In this document: one piece after another, positions 6,963-16,233 of the stretch | Position numbering within the stretch: position 1 is the first letter of the stretch | How the letters are laid out: the number at the start of each line of letters is the position of its first letter | DNA from: Pinisolibacter aquiterrae | GTDB taxonomy: Bacteria > Pseudomonadota > Alphaproteobacteria > Rhizobiales > Ancalomicrobiaceae | DNA: 64,000 nt | Direction of reading: 5' to 3' | NCBI RefSeq assembly: GCF_019160155.1 | Contig: NZ_JAFNIH010000041.1 | Span: 166,871 to 230,870, forward strand | Notes under the pieces: model-generated | What the model was told of the DNA's origin: nothing | What the model saw: only the letters and a program-made list of their open reading frames with translations | Database searches by the model: none | Made by a program: the position numbers and the translations under genes

Positions 6963-9110
6963 ATGAACGCCCTCACCCCCCTCTTCTCCCATCGCAAGCA
7001 TTGGGCGCACCGCTTCGGCACCGCGCCCTTCCTGCCGATGTCGCGCGCCGAGATGGATCTTCTCGGCTGGGACGCCTGCGACGTGATCCTCGTCACCGGC
7101 GACGCCTATGTCGATCACCCCTCCTTCGGCATGGCGATCGTCGGTCGCCTGCTCGAGGCGCAAGGGTTCCGCGTCGGCATCATCGCCCAACCCGACTGGA
7201 CCTCGGCCGAGCCCTTCAAGGCGCTCGGCCGGCCGACGCTCTATTTCGGCATCACCGGCGGCAACATGGATTCCATGGTCAACCGCTACACCTCCGACAA
7301 GCGGCTGCGCCACGACGACGCCTATACGCCCGGCGGCGAGGGCGGCAAGCGCCCCGATCGCGCCGTCATCGTCTATGCCCAGCGCGTCCGCGAGGCCTAT
7401 CGCGACGTGCCGGTCGTGCTCGGCGGGATCGAATCCTCGCTGCGCCGCATCGCCCATTACGACTACTGGTCCGACAAGGTTCGCCGCTCGATCCTGGTCG
7501 ACGCCAAGGCCGACATCCTGATCTACGGCAACGCCGAGCGCGCTCTCGTCGAGGTGAGCCATCGCATCGCCAAGGGGGCGAAGCCGGCCGATCTCGACGA
7601 CGTCCGTGGCGTCGCGCTGATGAAACCGGCGGTGCCCGAGGGCTGGACCGAGGTCCACGCCGACGATCTCGACGTCGCCGACGAGGGGGCCCGCAAGTCC
7701 GGCCCGATGTCGGTCGTCCGCCTGCCGGCCTTCGAGCAGGTCGCTCAGGATCGCGAGGCCTATGCGCGCGCCTCCCGCGTGCTCCACCGCGAGTCGAACC
7801 CCGGCAACGCCCGTCCGCTGGTCCAGCGCCACGGTGACCGCGAACTCTGGGTGACGGCTCCGCCGATCCCCCTGACGACGCCGGAGATGGACGGCGTCTA
7901 CGATCTGCCCTACGCCCGCGCGCCGCACCCCGCCTATGGCGACGCCAAGATCCCCGCCTGGGAGATGATCCGCTTCTCGGTGACGATCATGCGCGGCTGT
8001 TTCGGCGGCTGTTCCTTCTGCTCGATCACCGAGCACGAGGGCCGCATCATTCAGTCGCGCTCGGAAGGCTCGATTCTGAAGGAGATCGAGAACGTCCGCG
8101 ACAAGACCGAGGGCTTCACCGGCATCATCTCCGACATCGGCGGCCCCACCGCCAACATGTATCGGATGGCCTGCAAGGACCGCGAGACCGAGGCGCTCTG
8201 CCGCAAGCCCTCCTGCGTCTTCCCCGACGTCTGCCCGAACCTGAACACCTCCCACGACGACCTGATCAAGCTCTATCGCAAGGCCCGCGCGGTGCCCGGC
8301 GTCAAGCGCGTGATGGTCGCCTCGGGCGTGCGTTACGATCTCGCGGTGAAGTCGCCGGCCTACATCAAGGAACTGGTCGCCCACCACGTCGGCGGCTATC
8401 TCAAGATCGCCCCGGAACACACCGAGGAGGGCCCGCTCTCCAAGATGATGAAGCCGGGCATCGGCTCCTACGACCGCTTCAAGCAGCTCTTCGACGCGGC
8501 GGTCCAGGCGGCGGGGAAGAAGTATTTCCTCATCCCCTATTTCATCGCCGCCCATCCCGGCACGTCGGACGAGGACATGATGAACCTCGCCCTGTGGCTG
8601 AAGAAGAACAAGTATCGCGCCGATCAGGTCCAGACCTATCTGCCCTCGCCGATGGCGCTGTCGACGGCGATGTACCACTCCGGCGTCAACCCGCTGAAGG
8701 GCGTGCGCCACGGCGGCTCGGAAGAGGTCGAGACGGTGAAGGGCCTCCGCCAGCGCCGCCTCCACAAGGCGTTCCTGCGCTATCACGACGCCGAGAACTG
8801 GCCGCTTCTGCGCGAGGCGCTGAAGGCGATGGGCCGGGCCGATCTGATCGGTCCCGGCAAGCATCAGCTGGTCCCCGCCTGGCAGCCGCCCGGCACCGGC
8901 CTCACCGGCGGCGAGGGCAGGCGGATGGGCGCCAAGAAGGGCGCTCAGGTGTTTCTCACCAAGGGTGTGGAGCGGCCGGGCCGTCCCTCGCCGATCGCGG
9001 CGACGCCGTCCGAGCCGCCGGCACGCAAGGGGCCCGGTGGCGCCAGCGGCCCCGGCGGGCGCGCCGAACCGGGCGCCGGCCGTCCGCGTGGACCGGCGAA
9101 GCGCGGCTGA
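6963..9110 (+). CDS. YgiQ-family radical SAM protein
   Basis: This 715-residue protein has the YgiQ layout: N-terminal [20 protein letters not shown] and [19 protein letters not shown] (cobalamin-binding-like domain), then a radical SAM core with C346-x3-C350-x2-C353 in [11 protein letters not shown], and a C-terminal domain with the [17 protein letters not shown] segment. The last 60 residues are a Gly/Pro/Arg-rich tail. The ATG at 6963 begins the conserved sequence; a TTG 36 bp earlier is possible. The biochemical reaction of the family is not established. It stands alone, divergent from the second Rrf2 gene. Confidence 0.92.
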   Translation: MNALTPLFSHRKHWAHRFGTAPFLPMSRAEMDLLGWDACDVILVTGDAYVDHPSFGMAIVGRLLEAQGFRVGIIAQPDWTSAEPFKALGRPTLYFGITGGNMDSMVNRYTSDKRLRHDDAYTPGGEGGKRPDRAVIVYAQRVREAYRDVPVVLGGIESSLRRIAHYDYWSDKVRRSILVDAKADILIYGNAERALVEVSHRIAKGAKPADLDDVRGVALMKPAVPEGWTEVHADDLDVADEGARKSGPMSVVRLPAFEQVAQDREAYARASRVLHRESNPGNARPLVQRHGDRELWVTAPPIPLTTPEMDGVYDLPYARAPHPAYGDAKIPAWEMIRFSVTIMRGCFGGCSFCSITEHEGRIIQSRSEGSILKEIENVRDKTEGFTGIISDIGGPTANMYRMACKDRETEALCRKPSCVFPDVCPNLNTSHDDLIKLYRKARAVPGVKRVMVASGVRYDLAVKSPAYIKELVAHHVGGYLKIAPEHTEEGPLSKMMKPGIGSYDRFKQLFDAAVQAAGKKYFLIPYFIAAHPGTSDEDMMNLALWLKKNKYRADQVQTYLPSPMALSTAMYHSGVNPLKGVRHGGSEEVETVKGLRQRRLHKAFLRYHDAENWPLLREALKAMGRADLIGPGKHQLVPAWQPPGTGLTGGEGRRMGAKKGAQVFLTKGVERPGRPSPIAATPSEPPARKGPGGASGPGGRAEPGAGRPRGPAKRG

Positions 9111-9129
9111 GGTCGCGCGCGCTCGGGCG

Positions 9130-9705
9130 TCACGGCATCCGTGAAGCGGTGCGGATCGTCTCGCCGTCGACGGCGAAGACGCCGTGACCGCGATGATGCA
9201 GGGTCCGGGTGTCGTCGACCGCCGGGTTGCGCCAGGCCTTGATCACCTCGAGCACGCGAATGCCGAAGCGGTCGGCGAGGCTCGAGTCGATCACCCGGCA
9301 CTCGAGATCGACGAAACACTCGCCGATCAGCGGCGCCGCCACCGTCTCGGCGGCGAGCGGCGTCAGCCCGAAGGCGGCGAACTTGTCCTCGCTGCGTCCC
9401 GACGAGTTGCCGATCGCCACCACGCCGGCGAGGAGATCGGCCGGGGGAATGGCGATGACGCATTCGCCGGTGACGGTCAGCGCGGCGGCGGAATGGTCGG
9501 CGTCGGAGACGACGCAGGCGATGCGCGGCGGCACGAATTCCACCATCATGTGCCAGGACATGGTCATGACGTTGGCGCGCTCGCCGCGCCGAGTGGTCAG
9601 CAACACCACCGGGCCGGGTTCGAGAAAGCCGTAGACCTCACCCAACGGAAGGTCGACGAGCATGTCGGGGGCGGGAAAACCGCCCACCGGAACCGGGGTC
9701 GTCAT
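9130..9705 (-). CDS. Flavin reductase-like FMN-binding protein
   Basis: A 191-residue single-domain protein of the flavin reductase-like split-barrel family: VVLLTTRRGERANVMTMSW, EFVPPRIACVVS and ECVIAIPPADL are the usual FMN-binding strands, and FVDLECRVID the dimer region. Such proteins reduce free flavin with NAD(P)H or bind FMN as oxidoreductases. It converges with ygiQ with a 19-bp gap and stands apart from the acyltransferase upstream. No partner monooxygenase is present, so its electron acceptor is unknown. Confidence 0.85.
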   Translation of the reverse strand: MTTPVPVGGFPAPDMLVDLPLGEVYGFLEPGPVVLLTTRRGERANVMTMSWHMMVEFVPPRIACVVSDADHSAAALTVTGECVIAIPPADLLAGVVAIGNSSGRSEDKFAAFGLTPLAAETVAAPLIGECFVDLECRVIDSSLADRFGIRVLEVIKAWRNPAVDDTRTLHHRGHGVFAVDGETIRTASRMP

Positions 9706-9835
9706 GGCGGGGTCTCCTCGTGGCTCGCACGGTCGACGGCACCTTTGCCGGGGCGGCGACCGTCGTCGGAAGAGAGCGCAGTCTACACCCGCCGAGGTCG
9801 TGATGCCCCGCGACGATGGACGCAGGTAGAATACC

Positions 9836-10906
9836 TCACCCCCGCGCGAACCGATCCTTGAGCGCCAGGAACTTCGCCTCGAACAGGAAATAGGAGAGGC
9901 TGGCGAGCGCGATCGAGACCGGTGCCATCACCGCGAAGTCGACCACCGGCTTCGGCAGGCCGGTCGCCGTCGCCCAGGCCTCGAGCGGCAGCCACGCCTC
10001 GGCGAAGACGCCGACCGGCAGATGCACGACGTAGAGCCCGTAGGAGATCAGCCCGAGATATTTGAGCGGCCGCGTCTCCATCACCCGGGTGAGAAGGCTC
10101 GTCGGGTTCTGCAACACGTGGATCATCACCACCGAGAGCGAGGTGACCGAGGCGATCTGCAGCACCACATAGGGCAGCTCGAAACCGACCGTGCGCTCGG
10201 CGATCGGATAGCAGGCGAGCGCCGCGATCACCGCGAAGGCGGCGAGGAGCGTCGGCGTCGCCCCGATCCAGGCGGGCGTGCGGTCGCGCTCGAGCGTCAT
10301 CAACGCCCCCGCCGCCATGAAGACGAAGCCGTTGGCCGGCGAGGTGTAGAGCGTGATCATCTCGTAACCGGCGCTCTGCAGCGCCTGGATCGCGGCGAGG
10401 CAGAGCGCGATGGTGACGATCATCAGGCGCGTGTGCCACCGCGTCGGCAGGAGCACGACCAGCGGCGCGAAGAAGACGTAATACTGCTGCTCGACCGCGA
10501 GGCTCCACACATGGGTGAAGTCGCCCCAGCGATAGGTGACGAACCCCAGCATGAAGTTCTGGAGATAGACGAGATACCACCAGAGATCCCCGAGGATCTC
10601 GCCCTGGCGGAAGGCGACGTCGAGCACGACGAAGACGCCGAGCCAGAGGTAATAGGCGGGAAAGATCCTGAGCGCCCGGCGCACCCAGAAGTCCTCGAGC
10701 GCCGGTCCGAGCCGGGTCGTTCCCGCCTCGATCTTCGCGCGCGAGCGGTGGAGGATCCCGGTGATGAGAAAACCGGAGAGGATGAAGAACAGGAACACCG
10801 AGAGACCGCCGATGTCGGTCCCCAGGATCAGCGAATGGTGGATCACCACGGCGAAGGAGGCGAGGCCTCTGAGCCCGTCGAGCCCCGCGTATCGTCCGCC
10901 GGTCAT
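9836..10906 (-). CDS. Acyltransferase 3 family membrane protein (OafA/YrhL-like)
   Basis: A 356-residue integral membrane protein with about ten spans. GLDGLRGLASFAVVIHH at the N-terminus carries the catalytic histidine region, followed by FFILSGFLITGIL, RRALRIFPAYY and VWSLAVEQQYY, all signatures of acyltransferase family 3. These enzymes O-acetylate or succinylate extracellular polysaccharide, lipid A sugars or glycans. No polysaccharide cluster surrounds it, so its acceptor is unknown. It lies just downstream of ubiV on the same strand after a 97-bp gap but appears unrelated. Confidence 0.9.
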   Translation of the reverse strand: MTGGRYAGLDGLRGLASFAVVIHHSLILGTDIGGLSVFLFFILSGFLITGILHRSRAKIEAGTTRLGPALEDFWVRRALRIFPAYYLWLGVFVVLDVAFRQGEILGDLWWYLVYLQNFMLGFVTYRWGDFTHVWSLAVEQQYYVFFAPLVVLLPTRWHTRLMIVTIALCLAAIQALQSAGYEMITLYTSPANGFVFMAAGALMTLERDRTPAWIGATPTLLAAFAVIAALACYPIAERTVGFELPYVVLQIASVTSLSVVMIHVLQNPTSLLTRVMETRPLKYLGLISYGLYVVHLPVGVFAEAWLPLEAWATATGLPKPVVDFAVMAPVSIALASLSYFLFEAKFLALKDRFARG

Positions 10907-11003
10907 GTCGTCGTCGTTCTCCCGATCCGCGCGTGATCGCGCGGCCGCTCATTCGCCCGAGCCTCGTGGCTTCTTCATGGCGGAGCGCGGCGCGCGTCGC
11001 GGA

Positions 11004-11951
11004 TCAACGAGGACTTGCGGCCCCCGCCGTCGCCGGCCAGGAACCGCTCATCATCGGCACGCCGAGCGGCAGGGCGAGCCCGACCGCGCCGAGCCGGGCA
11101 CGTGCCTCCGCCCCGTCGAACGACCCGGCGAGGAGCGCCCGATAGATCGCCGCCACCGCCACCATGTCGCAGCTCTGCGGGCTCAGCCGGAACGCGCCGA
11201 CGCCGAAGCCGAGCAGGGTCGCGATCTCGTCGCCCGCGGCGGTGCAGGCGTCGGAGAGGGTCTGCACCCCATTGACCGCGAGAAAACCCTCGCCGTCGAG
11301 CGTGTCGACCTCGAGCCCGTCGGGATCCTGGTTGCAGACGAATTGGCAGCTGTCCTTGGCGAGCCCGTGGACGCGGGCGTGATAGCAGCGCCCGGAGATC
11401 GCCAGCGGCACCCGCCCGAAGACGTGGAGCTGGGTCTCGATCCCGAGCCGCGCGCCCTCCGCCGCCAGGCGCTCGATCGAGGCGGTCGGCAACTCGTAGG
11501 GCAGCGCCACCGACCACGCGCCCCGCGCCGCGAACCAGCCGAGCGTGCCCTCGTCGTAGACGTTGACCAGAGGTGAGACGGCGAAGCGTCGCCCCGCCGG
11601 CAGCAGCGCGAGCGGCGTCATGTCGTTGATCTCGATCTCGACCCCGTCGAGCCCGGCGAGGGCGGCGACCGACTGGCGCTCGCGCTTCAGGGTCGGCAGA
11701 GCGAGCGCGTCGACCACCACGGTCTTGCCGGCCCGCGTCAGCCGCTCGATCGCCTCCGGCAGCCGGTCGGCGAAGAACGGCTCGCGCTTGGAACAGACGA
11801 CCTCGCCGACATGGACGCGGTCGACGTCGGCCTCGTCGGCGATCCGGGCGTAGAAGTCGGAGAGGCGCTCCGGCGCCCAGTTGAAGAGGACCGGCCCCAT
11901 CACCAGGGTGGGGGTGGAGCGGGTCGCGGGCGTGTTCGTCATATCCGTCAC
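11004..11951 (-). CDS. ubiV: UbiV, O2-independent ubiquinone hydroxylation protein (U32 family)
   Basis: This 315-residue U32-family protein has the UbiV hallmark of four cysteines for a 4Fe-4S cluster at 53, 189, 202 and 206 (VCSKREPFF; GRCYHARVHGLAKDSCQFVC); the 13- and 4-residue spacings of the last three are those of E. coli UbiV. With UbiU it carries out the oxygen-independent hydroxylations of ubiquinone synthesis. It starts 13 bp after ubiU in the operon ubiT-ubiU-ubiV, directly downstream of the hydrogenase genes. Confidence 0.92.
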   Translation of the reverse strand: MTDMTNTPATRSTPTLVMGPVLFNWAPERLSDFYARIADEADVDRVHVGEVVCSKREPFFADRLPEAIERLTRAGKTVVVDALALPTLKRERQSVAALAGLDGVEIEINDMTPLALLPAGRRFAVSPLVNVYDEGTLGWFAARGAWSVALPYELPTASIERLAAEGARLGIETQLHVFGRVPLAISGRCYHARVHGLAKDSCQFVCNQDPDGLEVDTLDGEGFLAVNGVQTLSDACTAAGDEIATLLGFGVGAFRLSPQSCDMVAVAAIYRALLAGSFDGAEARARLGAVGLALPLGVPMMSGSWPATAGAASPR

Positions 11952-11964
11952 CGGCAGGGCCCTC

Positions 11965-12969
11965 TCAGCGCCAGGTCTTCTTGTAGGCGCCGGCGGTGGT
12001 GGTCTGCCCCTCCGCCAGCCGCCGGGTCATGTCGGCGGCGATCGGCCGCCCCGCCATGTGGTCGTCGACCGCCTTGCGGAAGGCGGCGACCACGGCCTGG
12101 GTATAGGCGCGGCTCCGCTGCCGTCCCTCGATCTTGAAGGCGGTGACGCCCGCCTCCACCAGCGCCGGGATCAGCTGGACCGCGTCGAGACTGACCGGAT
12201 CCTCGAACACGTGGCCGATCGTGCCGCCGGCGCTGAAGCGGCCCTTGCAGAGGGTCGGATAGGGCGCCGCCTCGCCCTTGGGCGTGCGATCGATCGTATA
12301 GGCGCCGAGCTTCGCCACCAGTTCGTCGCCGTCCTGGGCATAGACCACGTGGCTCGGCGGCGAGCACACCCCGGTCATGTTGGGCGATTTGCCGGTGGCG
12401 TGGCTGGAGAGCGAGCACCGCCCCTCGGCCATCACGCAGAGCCCGCCGAAGACGAAGACTTCCGTTTCGCAGGCGACCTCGGCGTTGATCGCCGCGATCT
12501 CCGGCACCGAGAGGACGCGCGGCAGCACCACCCGCCGGATCCCGAAGGTCTCGACCCAGAAGCGGATCGCGTCCGGATTGGCCGCCGCCGCCTGCACCGA
12601 GAGATGCCGGCGCAGCGTCGGGTGCTTTTCGGTCGTATGGGCGACGAGGCCGAGATCGGCCAGGATCACCGCGTCGGCGCCGGCCCCTTCCGCCTTGGCC
12701 ACCGCCTCGTGCCAGAGGGGCGTGCGGCCGGCCTGGGGGAAGGTGTTGATCGCCACCAGAACCTTGGCGCCGCGCTGATGGGCGAAGCGGATGCCCTCCT
12801 CCAATTCACGCTGGTCGAAGTTGAGGCCGGGAAAGTTGCGGGCGTTGGTCTCGTCGCGGAACCCGCAATAGATCGCGTCGGCGCCGGCCTCCACCGCCGT
12901 CCGGAGCGCGGCGGGGGTGCCCGCCGGGCAGACGAGTTCCGGGCGGATCTTGGTCAGGGGTGCGTTCAT
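11965..12969 (-). CDS. ubiU: UbiU, O2-independent ubiquinone hydroxylation protein (U32 family)
   Basis: A 334-residue U32 peptidase-like protein. The four ligands C178, C185, C202 and C241 (GGLCVMAEGRC, MTGVCSPP, YPTLCKGRF) keep the exact 7-17-39 spacing of E. coli UbiU. It forms a complex with UbiV and allows quinone synthesis without O2. Its ATG overlaps the ubiT stop by four bases, so the two genes are translationally coupled. Confidence 0.93.
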   Translation of the reverse strand: MNAPLTKIRPELVCPAGTPAALRTAVEAGADAIYCGFRDETNARNFPGLNFDQRELEEGIRFAHQRGAKVLVAINTFPQAGRTPLWHEAVAKAEGAGADAVILADLGLVAHTTEKHPTLRRHLSVQAAAANPDAIRFWVETFGIRRVVLPRVLSVPEIAAINAEVACETEVFVFGGLCVMAEGRCSLSSHATGKSPNMTGVCSPPSHVVYAQDGDELVAKLGAYTIDRTPKGEAAPYPTLCKGRFSAGGTIGHVFEDPVSLDAVQLIPALVEAGVTAFKIEGRQRSRAYTQAVVAAFRKAVDDHMAGRPIAADMTRRLAEGQTTTAGAYKKTWR

Positions 12970-13526
12970 GCCGTCTCTCCCGGCCGCCCCAGCGCCACGC
13001 CGGTGAGGCGCTCGGCGAGCGGCCGCATCGCCTTCAGCATCGCCGCGACCGTGCCGGCCGCCGGCCCGGTCATCACGGCGATCTCGGCCGGCAGATCGAT
13101 CTCGGCGTCGTCGACCGCGTTGCGCAGCGCCAGCACCGCCTCGGTGTCGCCCTCGATGACGATGTCGCGCGAGAAGAACAGCGCGTCGCCGTCGAGCGCC
13201 CCGTGCACCATGCCGATCAGCGCCGCGAGCGGCCCGGCGATGCGGGCGTCGTGAGCGACCGGGATCGTGCCGGAGGCATCGCGCTTGACCGCCTCGAGGC
13301 GCGGCATCGCCGGGTCGGGCGCGAGCAGGAAGGCGAAGGAGAGATCGGTCGGCTCGATCAGGAAGCGCTTGCCGGCGTGTTCGCCGAGCCGCGAGAACAG
13401 CGACGGGTGACGGTCGGCGAGCGAGCCGACGAAGCGGCGCAGCGCCAGATCGAGCGGCAACGTCGGCAGTCGGCCGGCGATTCGGTCGATCAGCCGGGGA
13501 AAGCGGGGGAGGGCGAGGTCGGTCAT
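12966..13526 (-). CDS. ubiT: UbiT, SCP2-domain accessory factor for anaerobic ubiquinone synthesis
   Basis: A 186-residue protein with an SCP2 sterol-carrier-type fold; its C-terminal half (HGALDGDALFFSRDIVIEGDTEAVLALRN region) matches the lipid-binding part of UbiT/YhbT. It is thought to bind ubiquinone intermediates in place of UbiJ when O2 is absent. It is the first gene of ubiT-ubiU-ubiV. An 81-bp gap separates it from the hydrogenase protease gene, and an imperfect FNR-like site lies in that gap. Confidence 0.88.
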   Translation of the reverse strand: MTDLALPRFPRLIDRIAGRLPTLPLDLALRRFVGSLADRHPSLFSRLGEHAGKRFLIEPTDLSFAFLLAPDPAMPRLEAVKRDASGTIPVAHDARIAGPLAALIGMVHGALDGDALFFSRDIVIEGDTEAVLALRNAVDDAEIDLPAEIAVMTGPAAGTVAAMLKAMRPLAERLTGVALGRPGETA

Positions 13527-13597
13527 GGATCCGGTGTCGTCGGGAGCGGCGCGAGGCGGCGATCGACGATCACTCCCACGCCCGTCGCTCTCCGTCC

Positions 13598-13611
13598 TTG
13601 CGGTCGATCAA
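13598..13611 (-). promoter_or_regulatory. Imperfect FNR/FixK-like site upstream of ubiT
   Basis: TTG-N8-CAA with one perfect ATCAA half-site (top strand TTGCGGTCGATCAA). The centre lies about 78 bp before the ubiT start. Two bases of the other half-site deviate from TTGAT-N4-ATCAA. It is supported mainly by the anaerobic role of the genes and by the better site before hoxF. Confidence 0.35.
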
Positions 13612-14177
13612 TCCGCGCCGTCCTGTGTGGCGGTCGCCGCCGCGCGCCAGAGCGCGGCGTCGGGGGCTTCCACCAGCGGCCGGAGGAAGGCGAAGGCGGC
13701 CTCGAGATGGTCGCGCGCCGCCGCGCCGAGCCCGCTGCCGAGCTCGAAGGCCTCGCCGCGCATGCCGAGCACGAAGGCGGGCGGCGGCGTCTCGCCCATC
13801 ACCCGGGAATAGACGTCGAGCACCGCCTCGGGCGCCATGGCGTGCGACGTATGGGTGAGGCCGAGCCTCGGCCCCGTCTCGACGAAGGAGAAGGGCGTCG
13901 GCGCCACCACGCTGGCGTCGACGAAGAGGGCGAGATCCGCCCCCTTCAGATCGAGCGCGTGCTCGAGTTGCAGTTGGAAATCCTCGATCGTCGCCACGTG
14001 GGGAAGACCGAGATCCTCGATCCTCTGGAGGAGGAGCGGACCGAGCCCGTCGTCGCCGCGCGACGTATTGCCCCAGCCGAACACCACGATGCGGGGTCGG
14101 CGGGAGGTCCCGGGCTCGGTCGCTCCTTCCGGGGTCGGCGCGTCCGGAGTGGCCCGACCCCGATCCTCGTCGCTCAC
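13608..14177 (-). CDS. hoxW: HoxW-type hydrogenase maturation endopeptidase
   Basis: A 189-residue protein of the HyaD/HycI protease family: VVFGWGNTSRGDDGLGPLL carries the N-terminal metal-binding acidic residue, LFVDAS the second acidic site, and LTHTSHAMAPEAVL the histidine region. It removes the C-terminal extension of the hydrogenase large subunit after nickel insertion. I chose the GTG at 14177 because it overlaps the hoxH stop (GTGA); the longer frame would lie inside hoxH. It has a 30-residue charged N-terminal extension before the conserved core. Confidence 0.85.
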   Translation of the reverse strand: MSDEDRGRATPDAPTPEGATEPGTSRRPRIVVFGWGNTSRGDDGLGPLLLQRIEDLGLPHVATIEDFQLQLEHALDLKGADLALFVDASVVAPTPFSFVETGPRLGLTHTSHAMAPEAVLDVYSRVMGETPPPAFVLGMRGEAFELGSGLGAAARDHLEAAFAFLRPLVEAPDAALWRAAATATQDGAD

Positions 14178-15652
14178 GTGGGCGCCCCCATGTTGCGCCG
14201 CGCCCGATGGATCAGATCGCCCGAGGCGTCGACGAGATCGACCTCGAGCGGCATCTGCCCGAGCGCATGGGTGGCGCAGGAGAGACACGGATCATAGGCC
14301 CGGATCGCCACCTCGATGTGGTTGAGCAGGCCCTCGCTCACCTTGCGCCCGTCGAGATACTGCAGCGCGACCGAGCGGATCGCCTCGTTCATCGCCTGAT
14401 TGTTGTTGGTCGTGGAGACGATGAGGTTGCAGAAGGTGACCTGATCGTTCTCGTCGACCCGGTAGTGGTGGAAGAGCGTGCCGCGCGGCGCCTCGATCAC
14501 GCCCACCGCCTCGCCGCGCCGATCGCCCTTGTCGGCCATCAGATCGGTGCCGAGGATGTCGGGGTCGTCGAGCAGGTCGCGGATCAGCTCGCAGGCATGC
14601 AGCGCCTCGATCAGCCGCGCCCAGTGATAGAAGAGCGTCCCCATCACCGGCTTGCCGTTGCCGAGCGCCATCATCTTCTTGCGCTCGATGTCGGCGAGCG
14701 GGGTGGAGAGCCGCGAGGCGACCTGGACGCGCGCCAGCGGACCGACCTTGTACCAGCCCTTTTCCGCCCCGAGCGCGCGGATGTGCGGGAACTTCATGTA
14801 GGACCAGGACTTGGCCTCCTCCTGGAGCACCTCCTCGTAGGTCGAATAATCGACGTGGTCGAAGATCGTCGAGCCGTCGGCCGCCTGGGCACGAAGCCCG
14901 CCGTGATAGAAGTCGAGCGCGCCGTCGTCGCCGACCATGCCCATCATCGACGAATCGAACTCGCCGAAGCGGTTGTAGAACTCCGGCTTGGTGCGATGCA
15001 GGCTCGCCACCATGTGGACCGCGCCGAGCGACCATTCGATCATCTGATCGACGTCCCGCCGTATCTCCTCGCGCTCGGCCGGGGTCAGCGCCTTGTTCAT
15101 GCCGCCGGGGATGGCGCCGGTGCCGTGGATGCGCTTGCCGGCGGTGTGGCGGATCACCTCCTGGCCGAACTTCCGGAGGAGCACGCCCTGTTTGGCGATC
15201 TCGGGGAAGTCCTGGGCGACGCCGACGATGTTGCGCCGGGTCGGCTCGCTGTCGAAGCCGAGCAGCAGGTCGGGCGAGGCGAGGTGGAAGAAGTGCACCG
15301 CGTGGCTCTGGACGATCTGGCCGTAATGCATGAGCCGGCGAAGCTTCTCCGCGGTGGCGGGAAGCGGCCCGTAGCCGGCGATCAGATCCATCGCCTTGAC
15401 GGCGGCGAGATGGTGGGAGACCGGACAGATGCCGCAGAGCCGCTGCACCGTCACCGGCACTTCCCAATAGGGCCGCCCCTCGATGAAGATCTCGAAGCCG
15501 CGGAACTCGACGATGTGCAGCCGCACCTGATGGATGCGGTCGGCGTCGTCGAGCAGCAGCGTCACCTTGCCGTGACCCTCGACCCGGGTGACCGGATCGA
15601 TCGCGATCCGCTTCAGCTTCTGGGGGTTTTCGGCGGTTTCCAGTCGGGACAT
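14174..15652 (-). CDS. hoxH: NAD-reducing [NiFe] hydrogenase large subunit
   Basis: A 492-residue catalytic subunit. The four nickel-iron ligands are visible as R-x-C73-x2-C76 (RLCGICP) and D-P-C456-x2-C459-x2-H462 (DPCLSCATH). Thirty residues follow H462; they are the extension that HoxW cleaves, so the protein is made as a precursor. It belongs to group 3d bidirectional Hox enzymes, given the adjacent diaphorase genes. It starts 13 bp after hoxY. The pleiotropic hyp maturation genes are not in this window. Confidence 0.96.
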   Translation of the reverse strand: MSRLETAENPQKLKRIAIDPVTRVEGHGKVTLLLDDADRIHQVRLHIVEFRGFEIFIEGRPYWEVPVTVQRLCGICPVSHHLAAVKAMDLIAGYGPLPATAEKLRRLMHYGQIVQSHAVHFFHLASPDLLLGFDSEPTRRNIVGVAQDFPEIAKQGVLLRKFGQEVIRHTAGKRIHGTGAIPGGMNKALTPAEREEIRRDVDQMIEWSLGAVHMVASLHRTKPEFYNRFGEFDSSMMGMVGDDGALDFYHGGLRAQAADGSTIFDHVDYSTYEEVLQEEAKSWSYMKFPHIRALGAEKGWYKVGPLARVQVASRLSTPLADIERKKMMALGNGKPVMGTLFYHWARLIEALHACELIRDLLDDPDILGTDLMADKGDRRGEAVGVIEAPRGTLFHHYRVDENDQVTFCNLIVSTTNNNQAMNEAIRSVALQYLDGRKVSEGLLNHIEVAIRAYDPCLSCATHALGQMPLEVDLVDASGDLIHRARRNMGAPT

Positions 15653-15665
15653 GGGATCGCCCTCC

Positions 15666-16229
15666 TCAGTCGAAGCGCAGCATCGGGTGTTCGAGGCGCG
15701 GGATGCGGCCGTCGATGAGATCGGTCAGATATTTCCAGATCGCGTCGCCCGAGGGCGGGCAGCCCGGCACGAAATAGTCGACCCGGACCACTTCGTTGAT
15801 CGGATGGACCTTGTCGAGCAGGAGCGGCAGTTCGGGGTCGCTCGGCACCGATCCCTTCATGCCCTCGGAGCGATGGGTATAGACCCGCGTCAGGCACTCG
15901 CCGACGTCGAGATGGTTGCGCTGCGCCGGCAGCCCGCCGTTGACCGCGCAGGCCCCGAGCGCCACCAGCACCTTGGCGTTGGCCCTGAGCTCGCGCAGCA
16001 CGTGGACGTTCTCGGCGTTGCAGACCCCGCCCTCGACGATGGCGATGTCGCAGGGACCGCAGTGTTTGATGTCGGTGATCGGCGAGCGGTCGAACTCGAC
16101 CAGTTCGGCCAGCGCCAGCAGCCGCTCGTCGATGTCGAGCAGTGACATGTGGCAGCCGAAACAGCCCGACAGCGAGGTCGTGGCGATCCGCACTTTGCGT
16201 TTGCGGGTGGTTGGGGCGACATGGAACAT
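15666..16229 (-). CDS. hoxY: NAD-reducing [NiFe] hydrogenase small subunit
   Basis: The 187-residue subunit carries ligands for the proximal 4Fe-4S cluster: C23 and C26 (SGCFGCHMS), the cysteine of EGGVC, that of LGAC and VPGCPPSG near the C-terminus. It has no Tat signal, as expected for a cytoplasmic Hox enzyme. It passes electrons from HoxH to the HoxFU diaphorase module. Only four bases separate it from hoxU. Confidence 0.95.
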   Translation of the reverse strand: MFHVAPTTRKRKVRIATTSLSGCFGCHMSLLDIDERLLALAELVEFDRSPITDIKHCGPCDIAIVEGGVCNAENVHVLRELRANAKVLVALGACAVNGGLPAQRNHLDVGECLTRVYTHRSEGMKGSVPSDPELPLLLDKVHPINEVVRVDYFVPGCPPSGDAIWKYLTDLIDGRIPRLEHPMLRFD

Positions 16230-16233
16230 GGGA

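Noticed and set aside
6948-8864. A 638-codon minus-strand frame opposite ygiQ
   Set aside because: Antisense shadow of a protein with intact radical SAM motifs; no recognisable domain.
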